Shown in pieces: positions 8,816-20,360 of a DNA stretch of 64,000 bases; position 1 is the stretch's first letter; each line of letters begins with the position of its first letter. A program made the translations under genes and the position numbers. The notes beneath the pieces were generated by a model. That model searched no databases, was not told where the DNA came from, and saw nothing but the letters and a program-made list of their open reading frames with translations. Source of the stretch: Streptococcus pantholopis (GTDB lineage Bacteria; Bacillota; Bacilli; Lactobacillales; Streptococcaceae); contig NZ_CP014699.1 in assembly GCF_001642085.1 (NCBI RefSeq), positions 992,001 to 1,056,000 of the forward strand. Direction: 5' to 3'.

Positions 8816-9781
8816 TTATCCTATAAACTGTTGGAAGAAGGCAACAATTTGCTGCCAAATATTGGCAAAGAACCCTTTACTTGACTCAATCACACTGCTA
8901 GCGTCGAAATTGAGGTTGATATTATCGAAGGTTGAACCGGCATTGTTAACAATGCTGTCTTTAAGTGAGTTTAAAGTTGCTTTGAAACTGCTGCTGTTAA
9001 TGATTTTAGACTGCGATAAATTAAAGGCGAAATTAACAATCAAGGTAATCTGATCGTTTGTCATTGACGAACTCAAGCCGTAATTATCAAGTGTCTCCTC
9101 AACAATCTGGCGAACATCTTCTTTTGTCAAGTTATCACTATCGGCTACAGCTGTCTTGATGTCTGTCAGTGCGACATTGAGTTTGTCGGCATCATAGCCG
9201 TCTTTCCCTTGATTTTCAGCATTAATATCAGACAGGGCATTCAATTCTTCCTGAGCTAACTCTTTGCTTTCGTCTGAAACTTCAGCACCGTTTTCTTCAA
9301 GCGAGTAATAGATTCCGGCTAAGGCACTTTCTCCTGTTACTGCGATAGGGGAAGCTACTGTAATTTCGGCATGCTCAATTCCTAAGGTAACAGCAGCATT
9401 GCGGTACATATCCTCTGTTACTTTGGTGATATTTTCTGGTGTGACAATACGAACGCTTAATATTTCTTTGGCGCCGAGTTTTTGAATTTTCACAGATGAG
9501 TAAAGCTGCAAGCTTGAATCATCAGCGACATTCATAATCTTAGCATAGGAAGATGTTGTCAGTGTTTTGACCTGAGTATCCGCCGCACTGTCATAACCCA
9601 AGAGGCTGAGTGTCTGATCCCGCTGATCACTGGAGAGAGAATAGCCCAGAACATAGTCCGGCTGGACATAGGTCTCATCAATCACGTCCTGAATGCTGGA
9701 GTCAGCTGCCTGAACGGTTGTCAGCGTAAAACAGAGGGAAAGCACCAATCCCAAACTTAAAAGAATTTTTTTAAAGCGCAT
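8816..9781 (-). CDS. Secreted DUF1002-family protein
   Basis: 321 residues from the ATG at 9781. An in-frame ATG eight codons upstream has no ribosome site, whereas this one has GAAGGAAGGA six bases before it. A signal peptide MRFKKILLSLGLVLSLCF ends near VQAADS, followed by a soluble domain. The pattern VLGYSLSSDQRDQTLSLLG and the later AGIYYSLEENG resemble DUF1002 proteins (YpuA-like) of unknown function. The C-terminus is aromatic-rich (FFANIWQQIVAFFQQFIG) and may associate with membrane. It is transcribed alone. Confidence 0.75.
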   Translation of the reverse strand: MRFKKILLSLGLVLSLCFTLTTVQAADSSIQDVIDETYVQPDYVLGYSLSSDQRDQTLSLLGYDSAADTQVKTLTTSSYAKIMNVADDSSLQLYSSVKIQKLGAKEILSVRIVTPENITKVTEDMYRNAAVTLGIEHAEITVASPIAVTGESALAGIYYSLEENGAEVSDESKELAQEELNALSDINAENQGKDGYDADKLNVALTDIKTAVADSDNLTKEDVRQIVEETLDNYGLSSSMTNDQITLIVNFAFNLSQSKIINSSSFKATLNSLKDSIVNNAGSTFDNINLNFDASSVIESSKGFFANIWQQIVAFFQQFIG

Positions 9782-9868
9782 AATTATCCTTCCTTCAATT
9801 ATCATACTATGAGTTCTTATTATACCACTTTCGATTATTCCTGACTCAAAAAAACATTTCTTCCTTTT

Positions 9869-10282
9869 TTACTCATGCAGTTCCAAAGGCAGACCGTCCG
9901 GGTCAAAAAAGAAGGTCATCTTTCGACCGGTATAATCATCAGAGCGAATGGGCTCAACAAAAATCCCCTTTGACTCCAGCTCAGCTTTGACTTTTTCGAC
10001 ATCTTCAACATAAAAGGCGAGATGGCGCAGACCGCAAGCTTCACGCGGCCATTCAGGCAGACCGATGCGTGCCGGCGGAGCAGAATAATCGGGGTCAGTC
10101 AGCTTATTGCCAAAAATTTCCAATTCAATATCCCCGCATTTTAAATCTAATTTATAATCATGCCGCTTTGGACGATGGTTTTCCCGAATAACAGAAAATC
10201 CCAGCTTATCAACATAAAATTCACGGGATTTATCATAATCTGAAACGATGATCGCAATATGATGAATAAGGGTTAGTTCCAT
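9869..10282 (-). CDS. gloA2: VOC-family glyoxalase-like metalloenzyme (SMU1112c/YaeR type)
   Basis: 137 residues, one vicinal-oxygen-chelate domain. It shows HHIAIIVSDYDKSREFYVDKLG at the start (too long a run is avoided here; His5 or His6 is a metal ligand), CGLRHLAFYVEDV in the middle and FFFDPDGLPLELHE at the end, with Glu as a ligand. Glyoxalase-like enzymes of this subfamily are found next to srtA in mutans streptococci. The substrate is not established; methylglutathione-type chemistry is unlikely in a streptococcus relying on other thiols. It is separated from srtA by a terminator. Confidence 0.82.
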   Translation of the reverse strand: MELTLIHHIAIIVSDYDKSREFYVDKLGFSVIRENHRPKRHDYKLDLKCGDIELEIFGNKLTDPDYSAPPARIGLPEWPREACGLRHLAFYVEDVEKVKAELESKGIFVEPIRSDDYTGRKMTFFFDPDGLPLELHE

Positions 10283-10307
10283 AGTTTCTCCTGTATTTTA
10301 TCAGTAT

Positions 10308-10355
10308 AAAAAAGAAGCAGACAAAACATTAGTTTTGCAGCAGTTGCTTCTTTTT
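10308..10355 (-). terminator. Terminator of srtA
   Basis: AAAAAGAAGC and GCTTCTTTTT form a 10-bp outer stem, with an inner CAAAAC-ATTA-GTTTTG stem. It begins at the srtA stop codon and gives a T-run on the minus strand. Confidence 0.8.
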
Positions 10356-11109
10356 AGAGTGATATCTGATTATAAGACGTATTAAAAGCTTTTTTAATAT
10401 CAGAAGCTGCTTGATCAAAAGCAACAGAAGCTTCTAAAGTCCCATGAACAATAATCCGGTTAGTTGCTTCTGCATCAGTACAGGTAACAAGAGTTACTTC
10501 ACTGTTTCCAGGACTGTCGTTGAGCACTTCAATATGATCCGGACTAACGGCATCGACACGGTCAATAATATAGGTGTAAATCATTTCTTTATCAGTTAAA
10601 TAAATTTTCATTCCGATTTTTGCTTTTGTCAAAGGCGAAAAAAGCATTTGGGAAGAGCCATTGATGCCAAAAACATGATGGCTGGCCAGTGCGTAGTTAT
10701 TTTCACCGCCCATCACTTGCTCCTCCTTCATTGTCCCGGCGCCGTACATCAGCTCAGTATTGCCCAGGCCCTTAAAAATTGGCAAATTAATGCCGATATC
10801 AGGAATAGCAATACCGCCGATAACAGGCAGTTTTTGAGCTGCCATTTGTGCTTCCAGTATCGCCTCTGTGCTGACAGATTCCACCGCTTCAAAGTCATAG
10901 CTGGCTTTCTTGGCTGCATTTTCTTTGAGCGTTTTTCTGGAAATATTGCTAACTTGATATTTATTTGAATTCCAGGCAATCAAAGTATTGCGAATTGATT
11001 TATTAAAAATCAAAGCCAGCCCAAGAATAAGCAAAAGGCTAAAAACAAGCCAGCGAAAAAAATTTTTTATCTTACTTTTTTTGGGCTTATGTGTTGATCT
11101 TTTTTTCAT
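10354..11109 (-). CDS. srtA: Class A sortase
   Basis: Membrane transpeptidase that cleaves LPXTG-type signals and links surface proteins to peptidoglycan. 251 residues: a basic N-terminus, one membrane anchor at about residues 18-40, and an extracellular sortase domain. The catalytic His lies in ALASHHVFG, Cys in TLVTCTDAE and Arg in ATNRIIVHG. It lies just downstream of gyrA on the same strand with about 28 bp between, and may be cotranscribed with it. No LPXTG substrate is encoded in the window. Confidence 0.94.
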   Translation of the reverse strand: MKKRSTHKPKKSKIKNFFRWLVFSLLLILGLALIFNKSIRNTLIAWNSNKYQVSNISRKTLKENAAKKASYDFEAVESVSTEAILEAQMAAQKLPVIGGIAIPDIGINLPIFKGLGNTELMYGAGTMKEEQVMGGENNYALASHHVFGINGSSQMLFSPLTKAKIGMKIYLTDKEMIYTYIIDRVDAVSPDHIEVLNDSPGNSEVTLVTCTDAEATNRIIVHGTLEASVAFDQAASDIKKAFNTSYNQISL

Positions 11110-11137
11110 TTTTCCTCAATTGTCTTCTTGTACTAAA

Positions 11138-13585
11138 TCAGTTTTCTTCGCTAGTTTCAGTCTCTTCAGGAGCAATCAGAGCAAAGGTTACAATTTTAGC
11201 TTCATTGGCAAGTTTCATAACCTTAACGCCCATTGTCGACCGTCCGGTTTGCGAGATGCTGGCAACATTTGTCCGAATGATAACCCCGGTATCAGTTATC
11301 AGCATCAAGTCCTCATCGCCATTAACCGTCGCCAGTCGGGCAAGGGGTCCATTTTTATCTGTAATCTTGGCCGTCTTAATCCCTTTGCCGCCGCGGCCTT
11401 TGGTCGGATAATCTTTGGCTGATGTTCGCTTACCAAAGCCTTTTTCAGTTATGATGATCACTTCCTGATTGTCTGTCACCGAAGAAGCACCGACAACCTT
11501 GTCACCGGTACGCAAATTGACACCGCGCACACCGCTGGCTGTCCGGCCCATGATGCGCACAGCACTTTCGTTGAAACGAACGGAATAGCCTGTCTGGGTT
11601 CCGATGATAATATCATCTTTCCCTTTGGTTAAGATAACATTGATAAGTTCATCCTGTTCTTTAAGCGTCAGCGCTTTGAGTCCATTCTGCCGAATATGGC
11701 TGAATTCAGAAACACTAGTCCTTTTGACAAGCCCTTGTCTTGTTGTAAAAAAGAAATAGTTGTCTTGGACATCTTGACGCCGTGCATTGATAATCGTTTG
11801 AACAGTTTCATTTTCATCAAGTTTCAAAAGATTGACAATAGGCAGACCTTTAGCAGTCCGGCCGTATTCCGGAACTTCGTAAGCTTTTAAGCGGTAGACG
11901 CGGCCGAAATTGGTGAAAAAGAGCAGCGTATCATGGGTGCTGGTTGAAACCAGCTCTGAGACGAAGTCATCTTCATTTACTCCTGTTCCTTGGACACCGC
12001 GGCCGCCTCGTTTTTGAACCCGAAATTCATCTTGGCTCAGGCGCTTAATATAACCTTTATTGGATAAGGTAATCAAGACATCTTCTTCTTCAATCAAGTC
12101 TTCATCTTCAAGTGACAGTACTTCTCCTACCATCAATTCTGTCCGCCGTTTGTCAGCGTACTTACGTTTAATATCATCAAGTTCTTCTTTAATAATCGCA
12201 ATGACCCGTTCTGGTTTAGCCAGAATATCGGCTAAATCAGCAATCAAAGCTATTAAATCGTCATATTCAGACTGGATTTTATCACGCTCTAAACCTGTCA
12301 GGCGGCGCAGGCGCATATCTAAAATGGCCTGGCTTTGACGCTCTGACAGCTCAAAGCGCTCCATCAGTTCTGTCTGAGCAATCAAATCCGTTTCACTGTT
12401 GCGGATAATTTGAATCACTTCATCCAGATGATCCAGAGCGATAAGGAGTCCTTCTAAAATATGAGCTCTGCTTTCTGCCTTCTCTTTGTCAAACTCAGTG
12501 CGGCGGACAATGACTTCCTTTTGATGAGTAATGTAATTGTCAATAATCTGCCGGAGAGATAAAATTTTAGGAACGCCATTTTCAATAGCCAGCATATTAA
12601 AGCTGAAATTTGTTTGCAGGCTGGTCAGTTTGAAAAGATTATTCAAAATAACACTGGCTGAAGCATCGCGGCGCACCTCAATGATAAAACGCACCCCTTC
12701 CCGGCTTGATTCATCACGGACAGCAGTAATTCCTTCTACGCGCTTTTCCTGAGCAAGGCGGACAATATGTTCATGCACCTTTGTCTTATTGACACCGTAA
12801 GGGAATTCAGTGACGACAATTCGTTCGCGGCCGCTTCTGCTTGTTTCGATTTCTGTGCGGGAACGCAGAACAATTGAACCTTTCCCAGTATCATAAGCCC
12901 GGTGTATGCCCGATTTTCCCATAACCAAAGCGCCGGTAGGAAAATCAGGACCTGGAATCACTTCCATCAGCTCACGTGTCGTTACGTCAGGCTTATCCAT
13001 AACTAATTTGACAGCATCGATTGATTCTCCGAGATTGTGGGGCGGAATATTGGTTGCCATCCCAACAGCGATACCTGTGGCACCATTGACCAAAAGATTG
13101 GGAAAACGGGCCGGCAGAGCCAAGGGCTCACGTTCGCTTCCGTCATAGTTATCCTGAAAGTCTACCGTATTTTTGTTAATATCACGAAGCATCTCCAAGG
13201 CAATCTTGCTCATTCTGGCTTCAGTGTAACGCTGAGCCGCTGCTCCGTCTCCGTCCATAGAACCGAAATTGCCGTGACCGTCAACCAGCATATGCCGATA
13301 AGACCACCACTGAGCCATCCGTACCATAGCCTCATAAATAGATGAATCTCCGTGAGGATGGTACTTACCCATGACATCCCCTGTAATGCGGGCAGATTTT
13401 TTATGAGGTTTATCAGGTGTTACACCTAACTCATTCATACCATATAAAATGCGGCGATGTACCGGTTTTAAACCGTCTCTGACATCGGGGAGTGCCCGAG
13501 CAACAATGACGCTCATCGCATAGTCAATGAAACTTGTTTTCATTTCACTTGTCAGATTAACATCGACTAAATTTTTGTCTTGCAT
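11138..13585 (-). CDS. gyrA: DNA gyrase subunit A
   Basis: 815 residues. The breakage-reunion domain has the active-site Tyr in [13 protein letters not shown] (about residue 118), and the quinolone-resistance region reads [14 protein letters not shown] with the usual Ser. The C-terminal beta-pinwheel includes the GyrA box [10 protein letters not shown] (about residue 530), which distinguishes it from ParC. An acidic tail ends the protein. It is the first gene before srtA. Confidence 0.97.
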   Translation of the reverse strand: MQDKNLVDVNLTSEMKTSFIDYAMSVIVARALPDVRDGLKPVHRRILYGMNELGVTPDKPHKKSARITGDVMGKYHPHGDSSIYEAMVRMAQWWSYRHMLVDGHGNFGSMDGDGAAAQRYTEARMSKIALEMLRDINKNTVDFQDNYDGSEREPLALPARFPNLLVNGATGIAVGMATNIPPHNLGESIDAVKLVMDKPDVTTRELMEVIPGPDFPTGALVMGKSGIHRAYDTGKGSIVLRSRTEIETSRSGRERIVVTEFPYGVNKTKVHEHIVRLAQEKRVEGITAVRDESSREGVRFIIEVRRDASASVILNNLFKLTSLQTNFSFNMLAIENGVPKILSLRQIIDNYITHQKEVIVRRTEFDKEKAESRAHILEGLLIALDHLDEVIQIIRNSETDLIAQTELMERFELSERQSQAILDMRLRRLTGLERDKIQSEYDDLIALIADLADILAKPERVIAIIKEELDDIKRKYADKRRTELMVGEVLSLEDEDLIEEEDVLITLSNKGYIKRLSQDEFRVQKRGGRGVQGTGVNEDDFVSELVSTSTHDTLLFFTNFGRVYRLKAYEVPEYGRTAKGLPIVNLLKLDENETVQTIINARRQDVQDNYFFFTTRQGLVKRTSVSEFSHIRQNGLKALTLKEQDELINVILTKGKDDIIIGTQTGYSVRFNESAVRIMGRTASGVRGVNLRTGDKVVGASSVTDNQEVIIITEKGFGKRTSAKDYPTKGRGGKGIKTAKITDKNGPLARLATVNGDEDLMLITDTGVIIRTNVASISQTGRSTMGVKVMKLANEAKIVTFALIAPEETETSEEN

Positions 13586-13622
13586 TAGTAAATGCCCCTT
13601 TTCTAGTATAAAACTCTACTCT

Positions 13623-13628
13623 ATTATA
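13623..13628 (-). promoter_or_regulatory. -10 box for gyrA
   Basis: TATAAT on the minus strand about 40 bases before the gyrA start, with TTGTCC 19 bases upstream as a loose -35. Confidence 0.5.
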
Positions 13629-13859
13629 CCATAATTTGTGCTAATCTGGACAATTCTCAGAGTAAGTTCATTTATCAGAGCAAGCTGTCAAAACTGTGGC
13701 TTCAAATCTGGAAAAGAGCTGCCCATTTTGCTTCTGTTTCAGATTAAAGTGCTTGTCTGCCCAAGGCGAGAACACAAAACTAGCTGTTTTTACGATTATT
13801 GCTGCACCTCTTAACCGCTCATTAGCAACCGGTTTCCATAATTTTCCGGAATTAAACCC
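13629..13859. other. Non-coding gap between gyrA and ldh
   Basis: The roughly 350-bp divergent region holds the two promoters. A 92-codon frame on the minus strand spans it but overlaps the ldh promoter and start and has no recognisable product. I see no further feature. Confidence 0.5.
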
Positions 13860-13888
13860 GTGACATACCGCTTTTAACATGTTAGAAT
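13860..13888 (+). promoter_or_regulatory. Promoter of ldh
   Basis: GTGACA (13860-13865), a 17-base spacer and TAGAAT (13883-13888). The start site would be about 40 bases before the ATG, which has AAGGAG as ribosome site. Confidence 0.7.
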
Positions 13889-13900
13889 AGAAATGTATAG

Positions 13901-14926
<1,026 letters not shown>

Positions 14927-14935
14927 GCCTAAATA

Positions 14936-14962
14936 AAAAAAGAGGGGATTTCCCCCTTTTTA
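14936..14962 (+). terminator. First ldh terminator
   Basis: GGGGA-TT-TCCCC stem flanked by A7 and T5, starting about 10 bases after the stop codon. Confidence 0.8.
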
Positions 14963-14972
14963 TAAGATCAGC

Positions 14973-15016
14973 AAAAAGCCTGACCGGCATTCAAACTGCC
15001 TCGGTCAGGCTTTTTT
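14973..15016. terminator. Second terminator after ldh
   Basis: AAAAAGCCTGACCG and CGGTCAGGCTTTTTT form a strong 12-14 bp stem. It lies between the convergent ldh and nox genes and can act on both strands. Confidence 0.85.
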
Positions 15017-15127
15017 GAGCTCTCTAGTATCCGCAAACATTCAGAAATCATGGAGCATACTAACTAAAGTTGGCTTCTTGACTTTACTGCTTGTGTTTCT
15101 CTTTAAGCCCTGCAAAAGAAATGAGAT

Positions 15128-16507
15128 CTACTGAGCTAAATCTTCGGCAGAGAGAGCCGCCATGGTAATATAGTTATAAGGCTGATTAAAATGAGGGAGG
15201 AAGAATAGATCCAGAAGAGCTAATTTATCAATTGTCACTTTCTCCTGAATCGCCAAGGAGAACATATGAATGCCCATCGAAATGTCCTCCTTAGAAACCA
15301 TTTGACAGCCCAAAATTATACGGCTTTTTTTGTCATAAACAATCTTAATAGTCACTTCATAATTGTTGTGCTTGATAAAACCAGGTTTTTGCAAATCTTT
15401 AAAGCTTGTCTCTACTGCTTCGTATCCTGCTTGTTTTGCTTTTTCCAATGTCAGACCGGTTGAGACCATGTTAAGGCCGTAAATAGAAATCCCATTTGAT
15501 CCTTGAACGCCGGGACCTTCAACCTCACGTCCGCAAGCATTGTGAGCTGCCACAATCCCTGTTCGAACGGCATTAGAAGCCAAAGCAATATAGTTTGTAT
15601 CATTGCGTGCATTATCATAGACCGTCGCACAGTCACCAATCGCATAAACATCTTTCATGCTGGTTTCTTGTTTTTTATTAACTACCCAAGCACCATTGCG
15701 GAAGGTTTCCAATTTCCCGTCTCCAAGAGCCGTGTTTGGCCGAAAACCGACAGCCATCAATACCATATCAACATCAAAAGTTTCCTTATCTGTCACCAGA
15801 CGTTCAACTTTTCCCTGACCTTCAACAGCTTGAACTGCTTGACCAAAAGCGAGCTTAACTCCGTGTTCCTCCAGATTGCGGCTCATTAAATCCGTAAATT
15901 CACGGTCGTAATAGCCTCCCATACAGGTGTCCGCTATATCAACAAGGACTACGTCCTTGCCTTTACGTTGGAAAGCTTCAGCCAGTTCAACACCGATATA
16001 GCCGGCTCCGACAACAGCTACACGTTTGATTTCAGGATTGTGCAGTTTTTCAATCACTTCTTCTGCATTTTGATATAATTTTACAAATTGCAGATTTTCT
16101 AAGGTTGCTTTAAATTCGCGAGATCCTTCCTGGATTTCTACTCCCTTGACAGGAGGAATAATCGGCTGGGAGCCGGTAGCCAAAATCAGCTTGTCATATG
16201 ACTCAATATGCTCCTTGCCGTCTACCAGTGCTTTAACTTCCTTATTGTCATAATCAATACTAATAACAGGAGAGTTCATATAAACTTTAGCTCCCATTGC
16301 TTCTAACTGTTCCTTATCTGAATAGAAAAGCCCTTCCGGCCCATCAATTTGTTCACCAATCCAAAGTGCCATACCGCAGCCTAAGAAAGAGATATTAGAA
16401 TTCTGATCAAAAGTCACAATTTCATTGTCATTTCCATAGTTGTTCAGCATGGTCTTAATAGCCATTGTGCCAGCGTGGTTTGTGCCCACAACAACAATTT
16501 TGCTCAT
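15128..16507 (-). CDS. nox: Water-forming NADH oxidase
   Basis: Reduces O2 to water with NADH; protects against oxygen and regenerates NAD+. 459 residues from the ATG at 16507, which gives the standard [14 protein letters not shown] start with GAGGA upstream; a longer in-frame extension has no support. The redox-active Cys is in [13 protein letters not shown] (about residue 44). The FAD site is at the N-terminus, and the NADH-binding fold reads [17 protein letters not shown] near residue 160, with the second FAD motif VYAIGDCA. It is transcribed toward ldh from a promoter overlapped by a cre-like site. Confidence 0.94.
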   Translation of the reverse strand: MSKIVVVGTNHAGTMAIKTMLNNYGNDNEIVTFDQNSNISFLGCGMALWIGEQIDGPEGLFYSDKEQLEAMGAKVYMNSPVISIDYDNKEVKALVDGKEHIESYDKLILATGSQPIIPPVKGVEIQEGSREFKATLENLQFVKLYQNAEEVIEKLHNPEIKRVAVVGAGYIGVELAEAFQRKGKDVVLVDIADTCMGGYYDREFTDLMSRNLEEHGVKLAFGQAVQAVEGQGKVERLVTDKETFDVDMVLMAVGFRPNTALGDGKLETFRNGAWVVNKKQETSMKDVYAIGDCATVYDNARNDTNYIALASNAVRTGIVAAHNACGREVEGPGVQGSNGISIYGLNMVSTGLTLEKAKQAGYEAVETSFKDLQKPGFIKHNNYEVTIKIVYDKKSRIILGCQMVSKEDISMGIHMFSLAIQEKVTIDKLALLDLFFLPHFNQPYNYITMAALSAEDLAQ

Positions 16508-16552
16508 TTTAAGTATCCTCATTTCGAAAATATTTTGGGATAACCCTTTATA

Positions 16553-16581
16553 ACTATAGCATACCTTTAAAACGCTTTCAA
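16553..16581 (-). promoter_or_regulatory. nox promoter overlapped by a cre-like site
   Basis: Minus strand: TTGAAA (16576-16581), spacer 17, TATAGT (16553-16558). TGAAAGCGTTTTAA at 16567-16580 matches the catabolite element consensus TGWAANCGNTNWCA except at one position. It overlaps the -35, which would suit CcpA repression. Confidence 0.6.
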
Positions 16582-16646
16582 ATAATATGCTCAAGCTTTT
16601 ACAGACATGAAAAACGGTTGTTTAGCAGCCGTCAGACAGCCAAAAA

Positions 16647-16705
16647 CTCCCCTTATTATTTCCAGTGAAGCAATGCATAGTTTCACTGTCCATTTTTAAG
16701 AGGAG
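16647..16705 (-). terminator. Two-storey hairpin terminator after the nucleoside permease operon
   Basis: Outer arms CTCCCCTTA (16647-16655) and TAAGAGGAG (16697-16705) pair over 9 positions with one G-U. The inner CAGTGAA/TTCACTG pairs over 7. On the minus strand the end reads GGGGAGTTTTTGG. Same architecture as 8732-8782. Confidence 0.75.
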
Positions 16706-16732
16706 TATGCTTAAAGTTTGTTTTAGCTGTCC

Positions 16733-17692
16733 TTATTTGGACTTAATATAGTTAACACCGTCTGCTTTCGGTGCGACAGCTTGGCCAAAGAAGGCGGCTA
16801 GCACGAGGATGGTTAGGACATAAGGAGCAATCTGCAAATAGACTGACGGAATCGATGATAAAAATGGTATCGAACTGCCCACTATTGCTAATGACTGAGA
16901 CAGGCCAAAGAATAGACTGGACAGCATGGCTCCGATGGGATTCCAACGTCCAAAAATCATGGCGGCCAAGGCAATAAAGCCCGGTCCAGCAATTGTGGTT
17001 ATCGAAAAATTATTGGAAATCGACTGAGCATAGATAGCACCGCCAATACCGCCGAAAAATCCTGAAATCATGATACCGGCGTAGCGGAAAAGATAAACAT
17101 TGATCCCCAGTGTATCTGCTGCCTGCGGGTGCTCTCCGACAGAGCGGAGGCGAAGACCAAAACGCGTTTTAAAAATAACAAACCAAGAAATAAAAGCGAC
17201 TAAAATAGCGACATAGCCGGCTAAAGAAGTATTATTAAAGAAAATCCGGCCAATAACAGGAATATCTTTTAAAATTGGGAAAGAAAAGCGCCCAAATGAC
17301 TTGGAGATGGTATCTGTCTGCCCTTTGCCATCGTACATAACGCGGCAGAGAAAAACAGCTAAAGAAGGTGCAATAAGATTCAAAACAGTTCCGGAAACGA
17401 CATGGTTGGCCCTAAAATTAACCGTTGCTAAAGCATGCAGGAGCGAATAAAGCACCCCTATTAAGCCAGCAGCAAGAGCAGCTACCCAAGGTGTGAAAGG
17501 GCCAAAAAGAGAGGCAAAATGCAAATTAAAGACAACTCCTGAAAAAGCACCCATCACCATGATACCTTCGAGTCCGACATTTACCGTACCGGAACGCTCT
17601 GAGAATGTTCCGCCGATACTGGTAAAAATCAGCGGTGCTGCATAGATCAGCATGGAGGACACTAATAAGGTTAAAACAGTTACTAGATTCAT
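16733..17692 (-). CDS. Nucleoside ABC transporter permease (second subunit)
   Basis: 319 residues with about eight to nine membrane segments, BPD_transp_2 type. The segment ERSGTVNVGLEGIMVMGAF near residue 32 is typical of the permease partners of BMP-type nucleoside transporters. It lies two bases after the other permease and is the last gene of the operon. With its partner, the ATPase at 18748 and the lipoprotein at 20409 it should import purine or pyrimidine nucleosides for the salvage enzymes encoded upstream. Confidence 0.9.
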   Translation of the reverse strand: MNLVTVLTLLVSSMLIYAAPLIFTSIGGTFSERSGTVNVGLEGIMVMGAFSGVVFNLHFASLFGPFTPWVAALAAGLIGVLYSLLHALATVNFRANHVVSGTVLNLIAPSLAVFLCRVMYDGKGQTDTISKSFGRFSFPILKDIPVIGRIFFNNTSLAGYVAILVAFISWFVIFKTRFGLRLRSVGEHPQAADTLGINVYLFRYAGIMISGFFGGIGGAIYAQSISNNFSITTIAGPGFIALAAMIFGRWNPIGAMLSSLFFGLSQSLAIVGSSIPFLSSIPSVYLQIAPYVLTILVLAAFFGQAVAPKADGVNYIKSK

Positions 17693-17693
17693 C

Positions 17694-18755
17694 TTATTTT
17701 CCTCCTTTTATTGCGCTTTTTTTACTCGGTTTTAGGTAACGCCGGATCATATAGTTGGCACCGACAAAGAAGATGATGAAGGCAGAAACAACATCAATAA
17801 TTTCTGAAGGAATTCCCAGCATACCGGTTTTGCCGATGGCAAGGACAGCATAAAGAAAGGCTGCAAAAGGAATTCCGAGCGCACTGTTGGCTGCCAGCAA
17901 AGCTACTGCCATGCCGTCCCAGCCGATACTTAAAGAACTGCTTTGTACATACACATTTTCAAAAGTTCCCAGACCCTCTACTGTTCCTCCTAATCCAGCC
18001 AAGGCACCTGAGATAATCATTGAAATAACAATAACCCGTTTAGAAGACATGCCCGCATATTCAGATGCATGCGGATTCAGCCCAACTGCTGTGATTTCAT
18101 ACCCCATTGTTGTTTTCTTCATCATAAACCAAACCAGCACAACAGCAGCAAGTGCAAAGAAAATCCCAATGTTCATCCGTGAATGATTAGTCAGATCAGA
18201 CAGCCATTGTGTCTGGTATGATGCACTGGCTGAGACTTTATTGCTGGCATCAGAAGTTCTCATGACGGAGTCAGAAATCCCGCCTCTGACCAAGGCATCA
18301 GTTGAATAGAGGATAATATAGTTCATCATAATGGTTACAATAACCTCACTGGTCCCTAGATAAGCTCTCAGAATCCCCGGAACAGCACCTGCGATTCCGC
18401 CCGCTAGGAGACCGATAATGACAGTACAAGTAACCGAAATGACTTTTGGCAAATCAGGAAAAGACAGGGCAAACCAGACAGCCATAACCCAGCCAATCAA
18501 AGCCTGACCTGGTAAACCGACATTGAAAAATCCTGCCTTGGACGCAACAGAAAAACCAAGAGCAATTAAAATTAAGGGTCCCATAGCCCGGAAGATTTCC
18601 CCCCAATTTTTCAGGGAACCAAAGGCAGTATAGAGAAGGTCATTATAGCCCCAGATAGGATTGTAACCAAAGATGAGCATAATGACTGCTCCCAGCAGCA
18701 TTCCTAAAAGAACTGCCAGCAAAGGGACAGCCCAGTTCTGCATATTTTTAGACAT
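17694..18755 (-). CDS. Nucleoside ABC transporter permease (first subunit)
   Basis: 353 residues, nine or so membrane segments. GFFNVGLPGQALIGW near residue 76 is the family signature in this paralogue, and YEITAVGLNPHASEYAGM near residue 228 is the cytoplasmic coupling region. It overlaps the end of the ATPase gene by 8 bp, implying translational coupling. Confidence 0.9.
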   Translation of the reverse strand: MSKNMQNWAVPLLAVLLGMLLGAVIMLIFGYNPIWGYNDLLYTAFGSLKNWGEIFRAMGPLILIALGFSVASKAGFFNVGLPGQALIGWVMAVWFALSFPDLPKVISVTCTVIIGLLAGGIAGAVPGILRAYLGTSEVIVTIMMNYIILYSTDALVRGGISDSVMRTSDASNKVSASASYQTQWLSDLTNHSRMNIGIFFALAAVVLVWFMMKKTTMGYEITAVGLNPHASEYAGMSSKRVIVISMIISGALAGLGGTVEGLGTFENVYVQSSSLSIGWDGMAVALLAANSALGIPFAAFLYAVLAIGKTGMLGIPSEIIDVVSAFIIFFVGANYMIRRYLKPSKKSAIKGGK

Positions 18756-20286
18756 TCGCGGCCTCCTTGTCTAATTTCCCGCCGGCCATTAAGATACCTA
18801 GCTCTTGTTTATCTGTTTTTGCAGGATCCAAAATCCCTTGGATCACTCCGTCATGAATGACGGCTATCCGATCTGAAATATCTAAAATTTCGTCCAGCTC
18901 AAAGCTCACTACCAGCACCGCTTTGCCTTTATCCCGCTCAGCTACCAGGCGTTTGCGGATATACTCAATAGCACCAACATCCAAACCGCGTGTCGGCTGA
19001 CTGACCAGCAGCAAGTCTGGATTACGGTCTATTTCACGGGCGATAACAGCTTTTTGCTGATTGCCTCCCGACAGTGAGCCGGCAGTAACCAGCTCGCTGG
19101 TTGTTCGAACATCAAATTCAGCCATTAATTCTCGAGTGTGTTCGTTGATTTTGCTGTAGTTTAAAACACTATGCCTGCTGAAGGGCGCTTTATAATAAGT
19201 CTGAAGTGCCATATTTTCCGCCAGCGTCATCTCCAAAATCATGCCGTCCCGATGCCGGTCTTCCGGAATATGCCCAACCTGCATCTCCGTAATTTTGCGC
19301 GGGGCAAGATGAGTTGTTTCCATTCCTTTAATCTTGACAGAACCGGACTTGACTTTACGTAAACCGGCAATAGCCTGAATCAGCTCACTTTGTCCATTGC
19401 CGTCAATCCCTGCAATGCCCACAATCTCACCGGATCGGACAGTGAGGGACAGTCCCTTAACTGCCGGGATACCACGATTTTCATTGACAAAGAGATTTTG
19501 AATATCTAAAACTGTTCCTTGAGGATGGGCTGCTTCTTTTTCGGTCTTAAAAGAGACAGCCCGCCCAACCATCATTTCTGCTAAATCTTGACTGCTTGTT
19601 CCAGCAATTGAAACAGTATCAATCGTTTTTCCGCGGCGGATAACCGTTACCCGGTCAGCGACTGCTCTGATTTCTTCCAGCTTGTGAGTTATCAGGATAA
19701 TTGATTTTCCTTCTTGGACCAGATGCCTCATAATATCCAGAAGCTCCGCAATTTCTGCAGGAGTTAAGACAGCTGTCGGCTCATCAAAAATAAGGATATC
19801 TGCACCACGATAAAGCGTTTTGAGAATTTCAACACGCTGCTGAGCTCCAACGGTAATGTCAGCAACTTTCGCGTAAGGATCAACACTTAAGCCGTACCGT
19901 TCAGATAAGTCCTGAATTTCTTTTGCTGCTTTTTTCAAATCCAGCACACCGCCGCCTTTAGTCACCTCATTGCCTAAAATGATATTTTCTGCAACTGTAA
20001 AAGCCTCTACCAGCATAAAATGCTGATGGACCATGCCTATTCCCATTTTATCGGCTTTTGCAGGAGAATCCAGATGAACCGACTGACCATTGACAAAAAT
20101 TTCCCCCATTGTCGGTTCTAACAAGCCGGCCAGCATGTTCATGAGTGTCGATTTTCCAGCGCCGTTTTCACCAAGAAGGGCATGAATTTCTCCACGCTTC
20201 ACATCTAAGTTAACATGGTCATTTGCTAGAAAATCCCCAAATTGCTTAGTGATATTCCGCATTTCAATGACATTTTCACTTGCCAT
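18748..20286 (-). CDS. Nucleoside ABC transporter ATP-binding protein, tandem domain
   Basis: 512 residues with two nucleotide-binding domains. The first has the Walker A LLGENGAGKSTLM near residue 35 and Walker B ILIFDEPTAVL. The second has the degenerate Walker A GIAGIDGNGQSE near residue 285 and signature LSGGNQQKA. This duplicated layout is that of ATPases serving carbohydrate and BMP-type nucleoside importers. It is preceded by a terminator after the lipoprotein gene, so it is probably expressed at a lower level. Confidence 0.92.
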   Translation of the reverse strand: MASENVIEMRNITKQFGDFLANDHVNLDVKRGEIHALLGENGAGKSTLMNMLAGLLEPTMGEIFVNGQSVHLDSPAKADKMGIGMVHQHFMLVEAFTVAENIILGNEVTKGGGVLDLKKAAKEIQDLSERYGLSVDPYAKVADITVGAQQRVEILKTLYRGADILIFDEPTAVLTPAEIAELLDIMRHLVQEGKSIILITHKLEEIRAVADRVTVIRRGKTIDTVSIAGTSSQDLAEMMVGRAVSFKTEKEAAHPQGTVLDIQNLFVNENRGIPAVKGLSLTVRSGEIVGIAGIDGNGQSELIQAIAGLRKVKSGSVKIKGMETTHLAPRKITEMQVGHIPEDRHRDGMILEMTLAENMALQTYYKAPFSRHSVLNYSKINEHTRELMAEFDVRTTSELVTAGSLSGGNQQKAVIAREIDRNPDLLLVSQPTRGLDVGAIEYIRKRLVAERDKGKAVLVVSFELDEILDISDRIAVIHDGVIQGILDPAKTDKQELGILMAGGKLDKEAANV

Positions 20287-20360
20287 GTATACTCCTCTTT
20301 CCTGTTTTTAATAGCGTCATTTGGCAGCAATTGCTAAAGTACACAGTCGTTTTAGCCCTG

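Noticed and set aside
16508..16594. 29-codon N-terminal extension of nox
   Set aside because: The homologous start [13 protein letters not shown] has its own GAGGA site, and the extension runs through the promoter.
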